DNA from: Brucella pseudintermedia
GTDB taxonomy: Bacteria > Pseudomonadota > Alphaproteobacteria > Rhizobiales > Rhizobiaceae
Reading direction: 5' to 3'
NCBI RefSeq assembly: GCF_008932435.1
Contig: NZ_WBWE01000019.1
Location: 1-44,720 of the forward strand
DNA: 44,720 bases
Shown: positions 6,816 to 13,702 of the stretch, piece after piece
Position numbering within the stretch: position 1 is the stretch's first letter
Layout of the letters: each line of letters opens with the position of its first letter
Program-made: the position numbers and the translations under genes
Notes under the pieces: generated by a model
What the model was told of the DNA's origin: nothing
The model's database searches: none
What the model saw: only the letters and a program-made list of their open reading frames with translations

Positions 6816-9151
6816 GCGACGAGCATGACGACGACATGACCGGCTCCCCGAAGCCGCCCGTCAGCGGCGAGATTGTCCATTTCAATCCATGGCGCGACTT
6901 CAACGACGCGCCCCGCCAGATTGACGTGTTCGGCGACGAGCCAGACCCCGAGCAGATCGCGCAGTTCATGGAGGTGGTGTTCGGCTACTGCGAAGGCCTG
7001 ATCCCGGTGCGCAGCTTCATCGACAAGGGTCAGGGATTCGATGGCCGCCCGCACAACATCTGGATCGACGCCGACAACACCGTGGCCGAGAAGATGGCGA
7101 CCTTCGCCAGCTGGGCCGGCCGCGAAGGCGCCGCCGTCTATGTGATCCCCGGTACCGTTGCCGCCAAGGGCCAGGCCAAGGCCGCCGACATCCTGCAGAT
7201 GCAGACCGTGGTCGTCGATATCGATACCGGTGACATCGCCGCCAAGCGCGCCCATCTCGAGCGCCATCTCGGGTCCCCCACCATGGTGGTGGAAAGCGGC
7301 GGCGTGACACCGGATGGACAGCGCAAGGCCCATGTCTGGTGGAAGCTGACCGAGCCGGCCGAAGGCCACGATATCACCCGCATCTGCCGTTTGCGTGGTG
7401 ACATTGCCGCCAAGGTCGGCGGCGACACACATTTCCGATCGCCGCATCAGCCGATCCGGGTGGCCGGCTCGGTCTATTACAAGAACAGCCTCAAGACGCA
7501 GGTGCGCATCGTCGAGCTCAATGCCGATCTCGAGCGCGATCTCGAGGAATTCATCGAGGCCGTCGCCGACATGCCGCCGGCGCCCGGCATCTCGCTCCAG
7601 CCTGACTTTTCCGTAACTGACAAGCCGGCCGTCGCCGATGTGCTGGTGACCCCGGTGCGCGAGGGCGCGCAGGATGACTGGTCGCGCTTCGAGGGCGCCT
7701 CGGCCGCCATCGGCCACTACATCCGCATGGTGCACGACGGCCGGCTGTCGAAGGGCGAAGGCTGGCAGGCAATCTGTGAATACAACGCCGCCATGTTGCG
7801 GCCTGCCTGGCCGGTGGAGCGGCTGAAGCGCGAGTCGGAGCGGCTCTGGTCCATCCATGTCGAAAAGCACGGTCCCCCGCTGGTCCGCCTCGACAGCGCG
7901 GCACCCGCGCCGAACGAGCTTCCCACCTTCACGCTCGGCGCGCTGCTTGACGACACCACCCCAATGCCGGCCGACATCATCGCGCCGCGCGTGCTGACGC
8001 CGGGTGGCCTTCTGGTGCTCGGCGGCGCACCAAAGGTCGGCAAGAGCGATCTGTTGATCACCTGGCTCGTGCACATGGCCGCGGGCGTGCCCTTTCTTGG
8101 CTTCACGCCGCCGCGGCCGCTGCGGATCTTCTACCTGCAGGCGGAGATCCAGTATCACTACCTGCGTGAGCGCATGCAGCAGATCGGGTTGCCGTCCGAC
8201 ATGCTGGCCGCCGCCCGCGACAATCTCGTTGCCACCCCGAAGCTGCAGATGCTGCTCGATGCCGAGGGCAGTGTCCGCGTCGCCGCGGCGATCCGGCGCT
8301 CCTTTCCGGCCGAGCCTGTCGACATCATCTGCATCGACCCGATCCGCAACCTGTTCGACGGCGGCCCGGATGGTGGCGGCGAGAACGACAACGCCGCCAT
8401 GATGTTCTTCCTGAAGGACCGGGTCGAGACCCTGCGCGACCACATCGATCCCGACTGCGGCGTCATCCTCGTCCACCACACCAGGAAGCTGTCGAAGCAG
8501 CAGCTCAAGGACGATCCATTCCTTGCGCTCTCCGGCGCCAGCGCGTTACGCGGCTTCTACACTACCGGCCTCATCCTGCATCGGCCGGACGAGGACTCGT
8601 CCCAGCGCCGGTTGGAGATCGAACTGCGCAATGGCCCGGCGCTGCCAGCCAAGCTGGTCGACAAGGTGAATGGTCGCTGGGTCGAGCTCAACCCGATGAA
8701 CGAACGGCTGGTACGTGCAGAAGTAGGCGCCAAGCACGATGCTGAACGTGTGCGCAAAGGCGATGTGATCCTGCAACTCCTCTTCGATGAGGCCCGTTCC
8801 GGACATCTTTATACCGCTTTGCAATTCGCTGAAGCCTTCGAGAACAAGGCCGGGCTCGGCGGCAAGGACACGATCCGGGAGCGGATCAGCGTGCTTGCGA
8901 CCAAGGGTTTCATCAAATTCGTCCGTGATGGCGCACCGTTCGGGCTGCCCACCTCAAGGTCGAAATTTGGCTATCTCTGCGTCGAGGGCATGAGGTTTCC
9001 GACCGGCGAAGCCGACGCCGATGCCGAGACGGGTGAGATCGTGCCCGTTCTCAATCCTGTGCTGCCGACCATCTACAAATGTCCGCAAAGCGGCGCGGCG
9101 CTCCCGGTCGAGAACCCGACCGTATGGGTCTATCCGGAGGGTGTCGAATGA
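6812..9151 (+). CDS. Fused primase (RepB-like) and RepA/AAA_25 hexameric helicase
   Basis: 779 residues from the ATG at 6812 (ATGA overlap). Residues about 60-260 look like a prim-pol/RepB-type primase, with the acidic pair in VVVDIDTGD near 136, HVWWKL near 174 and HQPIRVAGS around 215. Residues about 380-640 are a RecA-fold helicase of the RepA/AAA_25 group. This part has Walker A GGAPKVGKS near 404-412, Walker B IICIDPIRN near 508, VHHTRKL near 553, then GASALRGFYTTGL. It is the replication engine of the element. Iteron-like repeats lie directly downstream, as for helicase-primase replicons of IncQ type. The C-terminal part, from about 640, is winged-helix-like. Confidence 0.88.
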   Translation: MSDEHDDDMTGSPKPPVSGEIVHFNPWRDFNDAPRQIDVFGDEPDPEQIAQFMEVVFGYCEGLIPVRSFIDKGQGFDGRPHNIWIDADNTVAEKMATFASWAGREGAAVYVIPGTVAAKGQAKAADILQMQTVVVDIDTGDIAAKRAHLERHLGSPTMVVESGGVTPDGQRKAHVWWKLTEPAEGHDITRICRLRGDIAAKVGGDTHFRSPHQPIRVAGSVYYKNSLKTQVRIVELNADLERDLEEFIEAVADMPPAPGISLQPDFSVTDKPAVADVLVTPVREGAQDDWSRFEGASAAIGHYIRMVHDGRLSKGEGWQAICEYNAAMLRPAWPVERLKRESERLWSIHVEKHGPPLVRLDSAAPAPNELPTFTLGALLDDTTPMPADIIAPRVLTPGGLLVLGGAPKVGKSDLLITWLVHMAAGVPFLGFTPPRPLRIFYLQAEIQYHYLRERMQQIGLPSDMLAAARDNLVATPKLQMLLDAEGSVRVAAAIRRSFPAEPVDIICIDPIRNLFDGGPDGGGENDNAAMMFFLKDRVETLRDHIDPDCGVILVHHTRKLSKQQLKDDPFLALSGASALRGFYTTGLILHRPDEDSSQRRLEIELRNGPALPAKLVDKVNGRWVELNPMNERLVRAEVGAKHDAERVRKGDVILQLLFDEARSGHLYTALQFAEAFENKAGLGGKDTIRERISVLATKGFIKFVRDGAPFGLPTSRSKFGYLCVEGMRFPTGEADADAETGEIVPVLNPVLPTIYKCPQSGAALPVENPTVWVYPEGVE

Positions 9152-9552
9152 TCATCTGGCACCGCGTCCCGTATTGCGCAGCATTGCGCAGCTTCAAGTT
9201 GGGGAAGTTGGGAAGTTTTCTCCCAACTACCTGCGCTGCATCACTGCCGATTTCGCAGGCTCGCGCGCCAGCAAGTTGGGAAGGCCTTTCCCAACTACCT
9301 TTGATCTTCCTCGCACCATCACGCTGTGACACGCAGCTTCAAGTTGGGAACGGCTTGAACGTTTCTGGCCTCCACAACTTGATTTTATCAAGCAATCACA
9401 AAGGCTTGCCTGCCTTTTCAAGTTGTGGGGGTGAAACCCACCCTTACAGGGTGGGGAGGAGGACGCCCAGCGTAGCCGCTGGCGTCTCCTCCTCCCTCTG
9501 CCCGGTTCGGGAAGGTCCGGCGTGTCTTCCGTCCGTTAGCAGTAAGAGGTGA
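9148..9552 (+). CDS. Doubtful reading frame running through the iteron region
   Basis: An ATG overlapping the primase-helicase stop (ATGA), preceded by GGAGGG, opens a 134-codon frame. However, the frame is built from the AAGTTGGGAA repeats (reading LGKLG, ASWEG and so on) and then runs into GC-rich hairpins. It has no domain-like sequence, so I regard it as at most a leader peptide. It is listed because the start signal is good. Confidence 0.2.
   Translation: MIIWHRVPYCAALRSFKLGKLGSFLPTTCAASLPISQARAPASWEGLSQLPLIFLAPSRCDTQLQVGNGLNVSGLHNLILSSNHKGLPAFSSCGGETHPYRVGRRTPSVAAGVSSSLCPVREGPACLPSVSSKR
9187..9428. other. Iteron-like repeat cluster, probable replication origin
   Basis: AGTTGGG occurs in direct orientation at 9197, 9206, 9274 and 9342, and inverted at 9221-9228 and 9289-9296. 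The 9206-9213/9221-9228 arms (8 bp) and the 9274-9282/9288-9296 arms (9 bp) are perfect inverted repeats. CGCAGCTTCAAGTTGGG is repeated at 9187-9203 and 9332-9348, and CCCAACTACCT at 9222-9232 and 9290-9300. A further perfect 10-bp pair, CCACAACTTG (9372-9381) and CAAGTTGTGG (9419-9428), flanks an AT-rich stretch that could melt. Its position right after the primase-helicase gene supports an origin. No experiment or similarity search backs this. Confidence 0.6.
9437..9495 (+). promoter_or_regulatory. Two strong hairpins in the leader of the 9556 gene
   Basis: The first hairpin has arms CCCACCC (9437-9443) and GGGTGGG (9449-9455) with a 5-base loop. The second is a longer, slightly bulged stem whose arms lie at 9456-9472 and 9477-9494, closing on a TAGC loop. 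No T-run follows, so it is not a standard terminator. It may be a structured leader, an RNA regulator or part of the origin. Together with 9187-9428 this accounts for most of the gene-poor interval 9152-9555. Confidence 0.4.
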
Positions 9553-9555
9553 ACC

Positions 9556-9882
9556 ATGAATCAGCGACATGTCGTGCATGCGCTCAACTTTTCCAATCCT
9601 CCACAAGTAGGCACGGTGCTGCTGCGCGAAGGACAGCGATACGAACTGCTCGAAATCCGACCCTACGTCCGACGCGATGGAAAACAGACCTGGCTGCTCG
9701 TCTGGCAGTCCCACTGTGCAGATTGCGATCGCGCGTTCGAGGTCATCACCGGCATCAAGACCTCCGTCGGCAACCTCAACCGTCGTTGTTCAATCCATCA
9801 TAGTCCAGGGCGAGCCGTCTCGGCCGCCGGTGTTGCACGCCGCAATCGCTTTCTACGCCGCAAGGCATCTCGCAAGCCGTGA
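9556..9882 (+). CDS. Small zinc-ribbon-like hypothetical protein
   Basis: 108 residues, product not recognised. Cysteine and histidine spacing (HCADC, then NLNRRCSIHH) suggests a single zinc ribbon. The C-terminus is very basic (RRNRFLRRKASRKP), as in nucleic-acid-binding proteins. AGAGGTG stands just upstream of the ATG. It sits immediately after the iteron region, where an origin-binding protein would be expected; that role is speculation. The following 98 bp, to 9980, hold no gene I can support. Confidence 0.6.
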   Translation: MNQRHVVHALNFSNPPQVGTVLLREGQRYELLEIRPYVRRDGKQTWLLVWQSHCADCDRAFEVITGIKTSVGNLNRRCSIHHSPGRAVSAAGVARRNRFLRRKASRKP

Positions 9883-9980
9883 GCGCAAAGATCCCGACCA
9901 GACGACGGTGGCCCGTACCGCCAAGCACATGACCGCCGTCGTCCTCCACCACAGCAGCCAACCCGAGAAGGAGACCACCC

Positions 9981-10517
9981 ATGGCTGACCCGACTCTGCG
10001 CATTGCGGATCACAGCGCAATCCCCGCACTCCCCGTCGCGATGGCCCACCATCGCCCGATCCTCGCCCTCGACCTCGGCACCACCACCGGCTGGGCATTG
10101 CGCGATGGCGATGGCCTGATCACCAGCGGCACCGTCTCGCTGCGCCCGGGCCGCTTCGATGGCGGCGGCATGCGCTACCTGCGCTTTGCCAACTGGCTGG
10201 CCGAGATCGACCGGCTGTCCGGGCCGATGGCCGCGATCTGGTTCGAGGAGGTGCGCCGCCATGCCGGCACCGACGCTGCCCATGTCTATGGCGGGCTGAT
10301 GGCGACGCTGACCGCTTGGGCCGAGCAGCATGGCGTGCCTTATCAGGGCGTTCCGGTCGGCACGATCAAACGTCACGTGACGGCCAAGGGCAATGCTGGC
10401 AAGGAGGCCGTGCTTGCCGCGGTCCGTGCGCGTGGTTTCAGTCCCGCCGACGATAACGAGGCCGACGCCATCGCGCTGTTGCTGTGGGCGGTGGAAACCG
10501 CAGGCGGTGTGCGATGA
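9981..10517 (+). CDS. RuvC-like Holliday junction resolvase
   Basis: 178 residues with the RuvC/RNase H-like fold. The acidic residues are visible: Asp31 in LALDLGTTTGWA, Glu89 in IWFEEV, and Asp157/Asp158 with Asp162 in DDNEADAIAL. Cellular RuvC has the same spacing of catalytic acids, but this protein is of the phage-encoded type with a divergent N-terminus. It would resolve four-way junctions and trim branched replicated DNA before packaging. AGAAGGAG precedes the ATG. The stop overlaps the next gene by four bases. Confidence 0.88.
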   Translation: MADPTLRIADHSAIPALPVAMAHHRPILALDLGTTTGWALRDGDGLITSGTVSLRPGRFDGGGMRYLRFANWLAEIDRLSGPMAAIWFEEVRRHAGTDAAHVYGGLMATLTAWAEQHGVPYQGVPVGTIKRHVTAKGNAGKEAVLAAVRARGFSPADDNEADAIALLLWAVETAGGVR

Positions 10518-10948
10518 GCGGTTGGACGCCGAGCATGGTCGAGGAGCGGCTCGCAGAAGCCGCCGCAGTTCTCAACCGTCTGCCCGAACCGCGGCGGCAG
10601 GGATATTTCAACACCTGGCCGGATTACTTCTACGAGTTCGCCGACCTCGTCGGTCAGGAACCGCAGCCGATGCGCCTCGTCCCGTCGCCCGCCGCCATCA
10701 GCCAGATGGAGGAAACGCTGACCTGGACCTTCGACCTCGACCCGGTCGACGGCAGGATCGTGTGGATGAAAGCCCATGGTTGGCGCTGGAAGGCGATCTG
10801 CGGCCGGGTCGGGCTTCAGCGGTCCGCAGCCAACCAACACTGGCTTTATGCGCTGTGCCTCATCGCCCTGAAGCTCAACCGGCGGCGTTTCAATCGCAAC
10901 CTGTCGAGGCGCAAGGTGATCGAACTGGCTTGTGCGTCGCAAGCATGA
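10514..10948 (+). CDS. DUF6362-like phage protein, possible late regulator
   Basis: 144 residues beginning SGWTPSMVEERLAEAA, a pattern I associate with DUF6362 proteins that lie just before the HNH/terminase block in alphaproteobacterial prophages. The C-terminal third (WKAICGRVGLQRSAANQHW) has a sigma-region-4-like helix-turn-helix pattern. It is the last gene of the early operon, and a terminator-like hairpin lies downstream. An antiterminator or late activator role is therefore plausible but inferred. It starts by ATGA overlap with the resolvase gene. Confidence 0.72.
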   Translation: MSGWTPSMVEERLAEAAAVLNRLPEPRRQGYFNTWPDYFYEFADLVGQEPQPMRLVPSPAAISQMEETLTWTFDLDPVDGRIVWMKAHGWRWKAICGRVGLQRSAANQHWLYALCLIALKLNRRRFNRNLSRRKVIELACASQA

Positions 10949-11126
10949 GAACCGGGTAGAACTTTGTTCGGCGGACAGTTTTCGAACGGACAAAACCGGC
11001 TTGTTTGGGGTAGATTCTGGATATGCTCGGGAGAGCAGCGCGCCCGCGACGGTGAAAACCATCGCGGGCGTTGTCGTTTCCAGTACTACCGTCACCATCA
11101 TCAGCATTATCGACGAGATCAGCATC
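10949..11126. promoter_or_regulatory. Gene-free junction between early and packaging operons
   Basis: 178 bp. It holds a near-dyad TTTGTTCG (10963-10970) / CGGACAAA (10987-10994), a weak promoter-like TTGTTT...TATGCT, and the hairpin listed at 11041-11079. It is the likely place for late-gene control. Confidence 0.35.
11041..11079 (+). terminator. Strong hairpin, probable intrinsic terminator of the early operon
   Basis: CGCCCGCGA (11041-11049) pairs with TCGCGGGCG (11062-11070). One mismatch and a GGT/ACC continuation close on GAAA. It is followed by TTGTCGTTT. The T-tract is imperfect, so read-through or antitermination is possible. Confidence 0.55.
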
Positions 11127-11468
11127 ATGCCCGTTCGTCCTCCGCTCCATCGCCCGGTTGGCCGGCGCGAAAAGCGGGAGCGCGATCGGGACTACGCTCG
11201 CAAGCGGGATCCGCTGGCCCGTGCGCTCTATCGCTCGAAGCGCTGGCGAACGGAACGCGCCGCCTTTCTGCACGATCATCCGCTGTGCGTGGAATGCGCG
11301 CGTCACGATCTGATCCGCCCGGCAAGCGTCGTTGATCATATCGATCCGCATGGCGGTGACGAGACCGTGTTCTGGGATCGCAGCCGCTGGCAGGCGCTGT
11401 GCGCATCGTGCCACGGCCGGAAGACGGCAGCGAAGGATGGCGGCTTCGGCAATGCCCGGCGCTGCTGA
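11127..11468 (+). CDS. HNH endonuclease of the packaging module
   Basis: 113 residues. The basic N-terminus is followed by two zinc-binding cysteine pairs (LCVECARH; LCASCHGRKT). The HNH signature is VVDHIDPHGGD with the C-terminal His in CHGRKT. This is the small HNH protein that adjoins the terminase in HK97-type cos phages and is needed for specific cos cleavage and head packaging in that group. The start was chosen at 11127, giving MPVRPPLHR, because upstream in-frame sequence is low-complexity and overlaps the terminator hairpin. The Shine-Dalgarno is poor. Confidence 0.85.
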   Translation: MPVRPPLHRPVGRREKRERDRDYARKRDPLARALYRSKRWRTERAAFLHDHPLCVECARHDLIRPASVVDHIDPHGGDETVFWDRSRWQALCASCHGRKTAAKDGGFGNARRC

Positions 11469-11599
11469 TAGGCCCCCCGGGGAGGTCAAATCTCTGGAGA
11501 GTTCGACCCCAGGACCGCGCGCCACCAAAAGCGCATCCGTGGCCAAAATGAAGCATGGGGGGTGCGCGGCTAAGATGTTGATTTCACTGGATACCGAAA
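11469..11599. promoter_or_regulatory. Candidate cos (packaging) region
   Basis: 131 bp without a gene, immediately after the HNH gene. It contains a C/G block (11473-11482), then GGGGAGGTCAAATCTCTGG (11479-11497) and a partial dyad CTCTGGAGAG with outer arms GGTC/GACC. Similar sequence follows HNH genes in many cos phages of this type, from memory. No cut site can be assigned from sequence alone. Confidence 0.4.
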
Positions 11600-12988
11600 A
11601 TGACAATCGCTGAAACTGCGCATATCGGTGTTGATGGCATTGAGCGTCAGCTGGCCGTCGAATATCGCAAGCTTGATGATCTGGTTCCCTATGCACGCAA
11701 TGCTCGCACGCATTCGGAAGGGCAGGTGGCCGAGATTGCCGGATCGATCCGCACCTTCGGCTTTACCAACCCGGTGCTGATTGCCGAGGATGGCACGCTG
11801 ATTGCTGGTCATGGCCGCGTGCTGGCGGCGCGCAAGCTTGGCATGGATACGGTGCCGACGATCGTGCTGACGGGTCTGTCCGAGACGCAGCGCCGGGCGC
11901 TGGTTCTTGCCGATAACCGCATTGCCATGAATGCCGGCTGGGACGAGGAGCTGCTGGCGCTCGAACTGTCCGACCTGCAGGAGGCCGGCTTTGACCTTGG
12001 CCTCACCGGCTTTGCCGATGACGAGCTGCAGAACCTGCTTTACGGCAGCCATGACGAACAGGACGGGCTGACCGAGGACAGCGCCATTCCGCAGGTGCCG
12101 GTCACGCCGGTGACGCGGCGCGGCGATCTGTGGCTACTGGGTGATCACCGGCTGCTGTGCGGTGATAGCACCTCGCCGGAAGATGTTGGTCGCCTGATGG
12201 CTGGCGAGCGGGCGGCGCTGTTTGCCACCGACCCGCCCTATCTCGTCGATTATGACGGAACCAACCATCCGACGAAGAAGACCGCCTCGGCGCGGGCGAA
12301 GAAAATCGCCAACAAGGATTGGTCTGAAGATTATATCGAACAGCCCCACTGGGATGATTCCAGCCAGGGGCCAGAATTTTATGAAGCCTTCTGCCGGGTG
12401 GCGATCGATCATGCCATTGCCGAGGATGTCGCCTGGTATTGCTGGCACGCCTCGCGCCGTCAGCGCATGCTGGAAAATGTCTGGGACCAGTTCGATGTTC
12501 TGCATCATCAGCAGATCATCTGGGCCAAGTCGCGCCCGGTGCTGACGCGTTCGGTGATGCTGTGGGCGCATGAGCCCTGCCTGTTTGGCTGGGTTCGCGG
12601 CAAGAAGCCAAGGATCAATCGCGAGGGTTTTGAAAGCTGGCCGACCACGGTGTGGAACATTCCTTCGTCCGAGATCGAGACGCGCGAGCATCCGACCTCG
12701 AAACCGGTGCGGGTGTTCACGCTGCCGATGCAGCTGCACACAAGACCGGGCGACATCTGCTACGAGCCGTTCTCCGGTTCGGGCTCACAGCTGATCGCCG
12801 GCGAGAAGACCGGCCGCCGCGTCTATGGCCTCGAACTGTCGGAAGCCTTCTGCGATGTGGTCGTCAAGCGCTGGCAGGCATTCACCGGCAAGGCGGCCAG
12901 GCTCGATGGCGACGGCCGCCGTTTTGATGAGATCGCCGCCGAGCGCGTGCCCGATACCGGAGATACCGCCAAGGATGCAGCGGCATGA
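11600..12988 (+). CDS. ParB-like nuclease domain fused to a DNA methyltransferase
   Basis: 462 residues. Residues about 20-110 are a ParB/Srx-like domain (PYARNARTHSEGQ, IAGHGRVLAARKLGM). The rest is a beta-class N4-cytosine/N6-adenine methyltransferase with the catalytic DPPY at 211-214 and the SAM-binding PFSGSGSQ at about 390-397. Such ParB-MTase proteins are frequent next to terminases in alpha- and gammaproteobacterial prophages. They probably protect element DNA from host restriction or mark DNA at packaging. No cognate restriction enzyme is adjacent. The ATG at 11600 lacks a clear Shine-Dalgarno. Confidence 0.88.
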   Translation: MTIAETAHIGVDGIERQLAVEYRKLDDLVPYARNARTHSEGQVAEIAGSIRTFGFTNPVLIAEDGTLIAGHGRVLAARKLGMDTVPTIVLTGLSETQRRALVLADNRIAMNAGWDEELLALELSDLQEAGFDLGLTGFADDELQNLLYGSHDEQDGLTEDSAIPQVPVTPVTRRGDLWLLGDHRLLCGDSTSPEDVGRLMAGERAALFATDPPYLVDYDGTNHPTKKTASARAKKIANKDWSEDYIEQPHWDDSSQGPEFYEAFCRVAIDHAIAEDVAWYCWHASRRQRMLENVWDQFDVLHHQQIIWAKSRPVLTRSVMLWAHEPCLFGWVRGKKPRINREGFESWPTTVWNIPSSEIETREHPTSKPVRVFTLPMQLHTRPGDICYEPFSGSGSQLIAGEKTGRRVYGLELSEAFCDVVVKRWQAFTGKAARLDGDGRRFDEIAAERVPDTGDTAKDAAA

Positions 12989-13215
12989 AGCAGTCGCGCA
13001 CCATGTCGCTGGTGGAATCGCTCACCAATGTCGCCATCGGCTATGGCATCGCCGTCATCACCCAGATCCTGGTGTTCCCACTGTTCGGGCTTTCCACCAC
13101 GCTGGCCGAGAACATGGCGATGGGCGCGATTTTCACCGTGGTGTCGATCGCACGCAGTTACTGTCTGCGCAGGTTGTTCGAGGCGGTACGCCTTCGCGGT
13201 GACGGCACTGGATAA
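12985..13215 (+). CDS. Small membrane protein (DUF7220-like)
   Basis: 76 residues with two hydrophobic spans (about 15-35, VAIGYGIAVITQILVF; and 42-57, NMAMGAIFTVVSIA) and a basic tail (CLRRLFEAVRLR). I associate the pattern NVAIGYGIAVITQ with DUF7220 phage proteins found before small terminases. A holin-like role cannot be excluded but is unsupported. It overlaps the methyltransferase stop by four bases. Confidence 0.75.
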   Translation: MKQSRTMSLVESLTNVAIGYGIAVITQILVFPLFGLSTTLAENMAMGAIFTVVSIARSYCLRRLFEAVRLRGDGTG

Positions 13216-13231
13216 TGCATGGAGTTTTGAC

Positions 13232-13702
13232 ATGGCCGGCCGCAAGCCGCTGCCAACGCATCTGAAGCTGGTGAAGGGCACGGCCCGTCCGCACCGCATC
13301 AACAAGGCCGAGCCGAAACCGGTGGTGGCAGTTCCCGCGCCGCCCGATCATCTTGATGAGGACGCCCGGAAAAAGTTCTCCGAGATGGCCGAGCTGCTGG
13401 CCCGCCATGGCGTGATGACGGAACTTGATGCGGGCGCGCTGGCCCGGTACGTGGTCATCTGGCGGCGCTGGCTGGAGGCGGAGCAGGAAGTGAAGCGCCG
13501 TGGCCCTGTGGTGAAGACGTCGAATGACAACATCATCCAGAACCCGTTCTTGGCTGTGGCCAACAAGTGCCTGGCGCAGATGGCGCAGATCGAGGCCGAA
13601 TTCGGACTGACGCCGTCCAGCCGCTCGCGCATCCGTATGGCGGAACCCGCCGAGACGAGCGATCCGTTCGAGGAGTTCCTGAACCGTGGCCGCAAAGCCT
13701 AG
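13232..13702 (+). CDS. terS: Phage terminase small subunit, P27 family
   Basis: 156 residues starting MAGRKPLPTHLKLVKGT, the characteristic opening of P27-family small terminases. A helical core follows (FSEMAELLARHGVMTELD and onward), then FGLTPSSRSRIRM and an acidic end (DPFEEFLNRG). It recognises the packaging site and loads the large subunit. GGAG at 13221-13224 precedes the ATG. It overlaps the large-subunit gene by 17 bases. The same pairing is seen in HK97-type phages and in capsid-forming satellites. Confidence 0.92.
   Translation: MAGRKPLPTHLKLVKGTARPHRINKAEPKPVVAVPAPPDHLDEDARKKFSEMAELLARHGVMTELDAGALARYVVIWRRWLEAEQEVKRRGPVVKTSNDNIIQNPFLAVANKCLAQMAQIEAEFGLTPSSRSRIRMAEPAETSDPFEEFLNRGRKA

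Noticed and set aside
6560..8479. 639-codon minus-strand frame opposite the nuclease and primase-helicase genes
   Set aside because: Antisense shadow of genes with clear motifs; no domain-like pattern of its own.
11332..11613. 93-codon plus-strand frame over the HNH end and cos-like region
   Set aside because: Out of frame with the HNH gene and made of the cos-like sequence; no domain.
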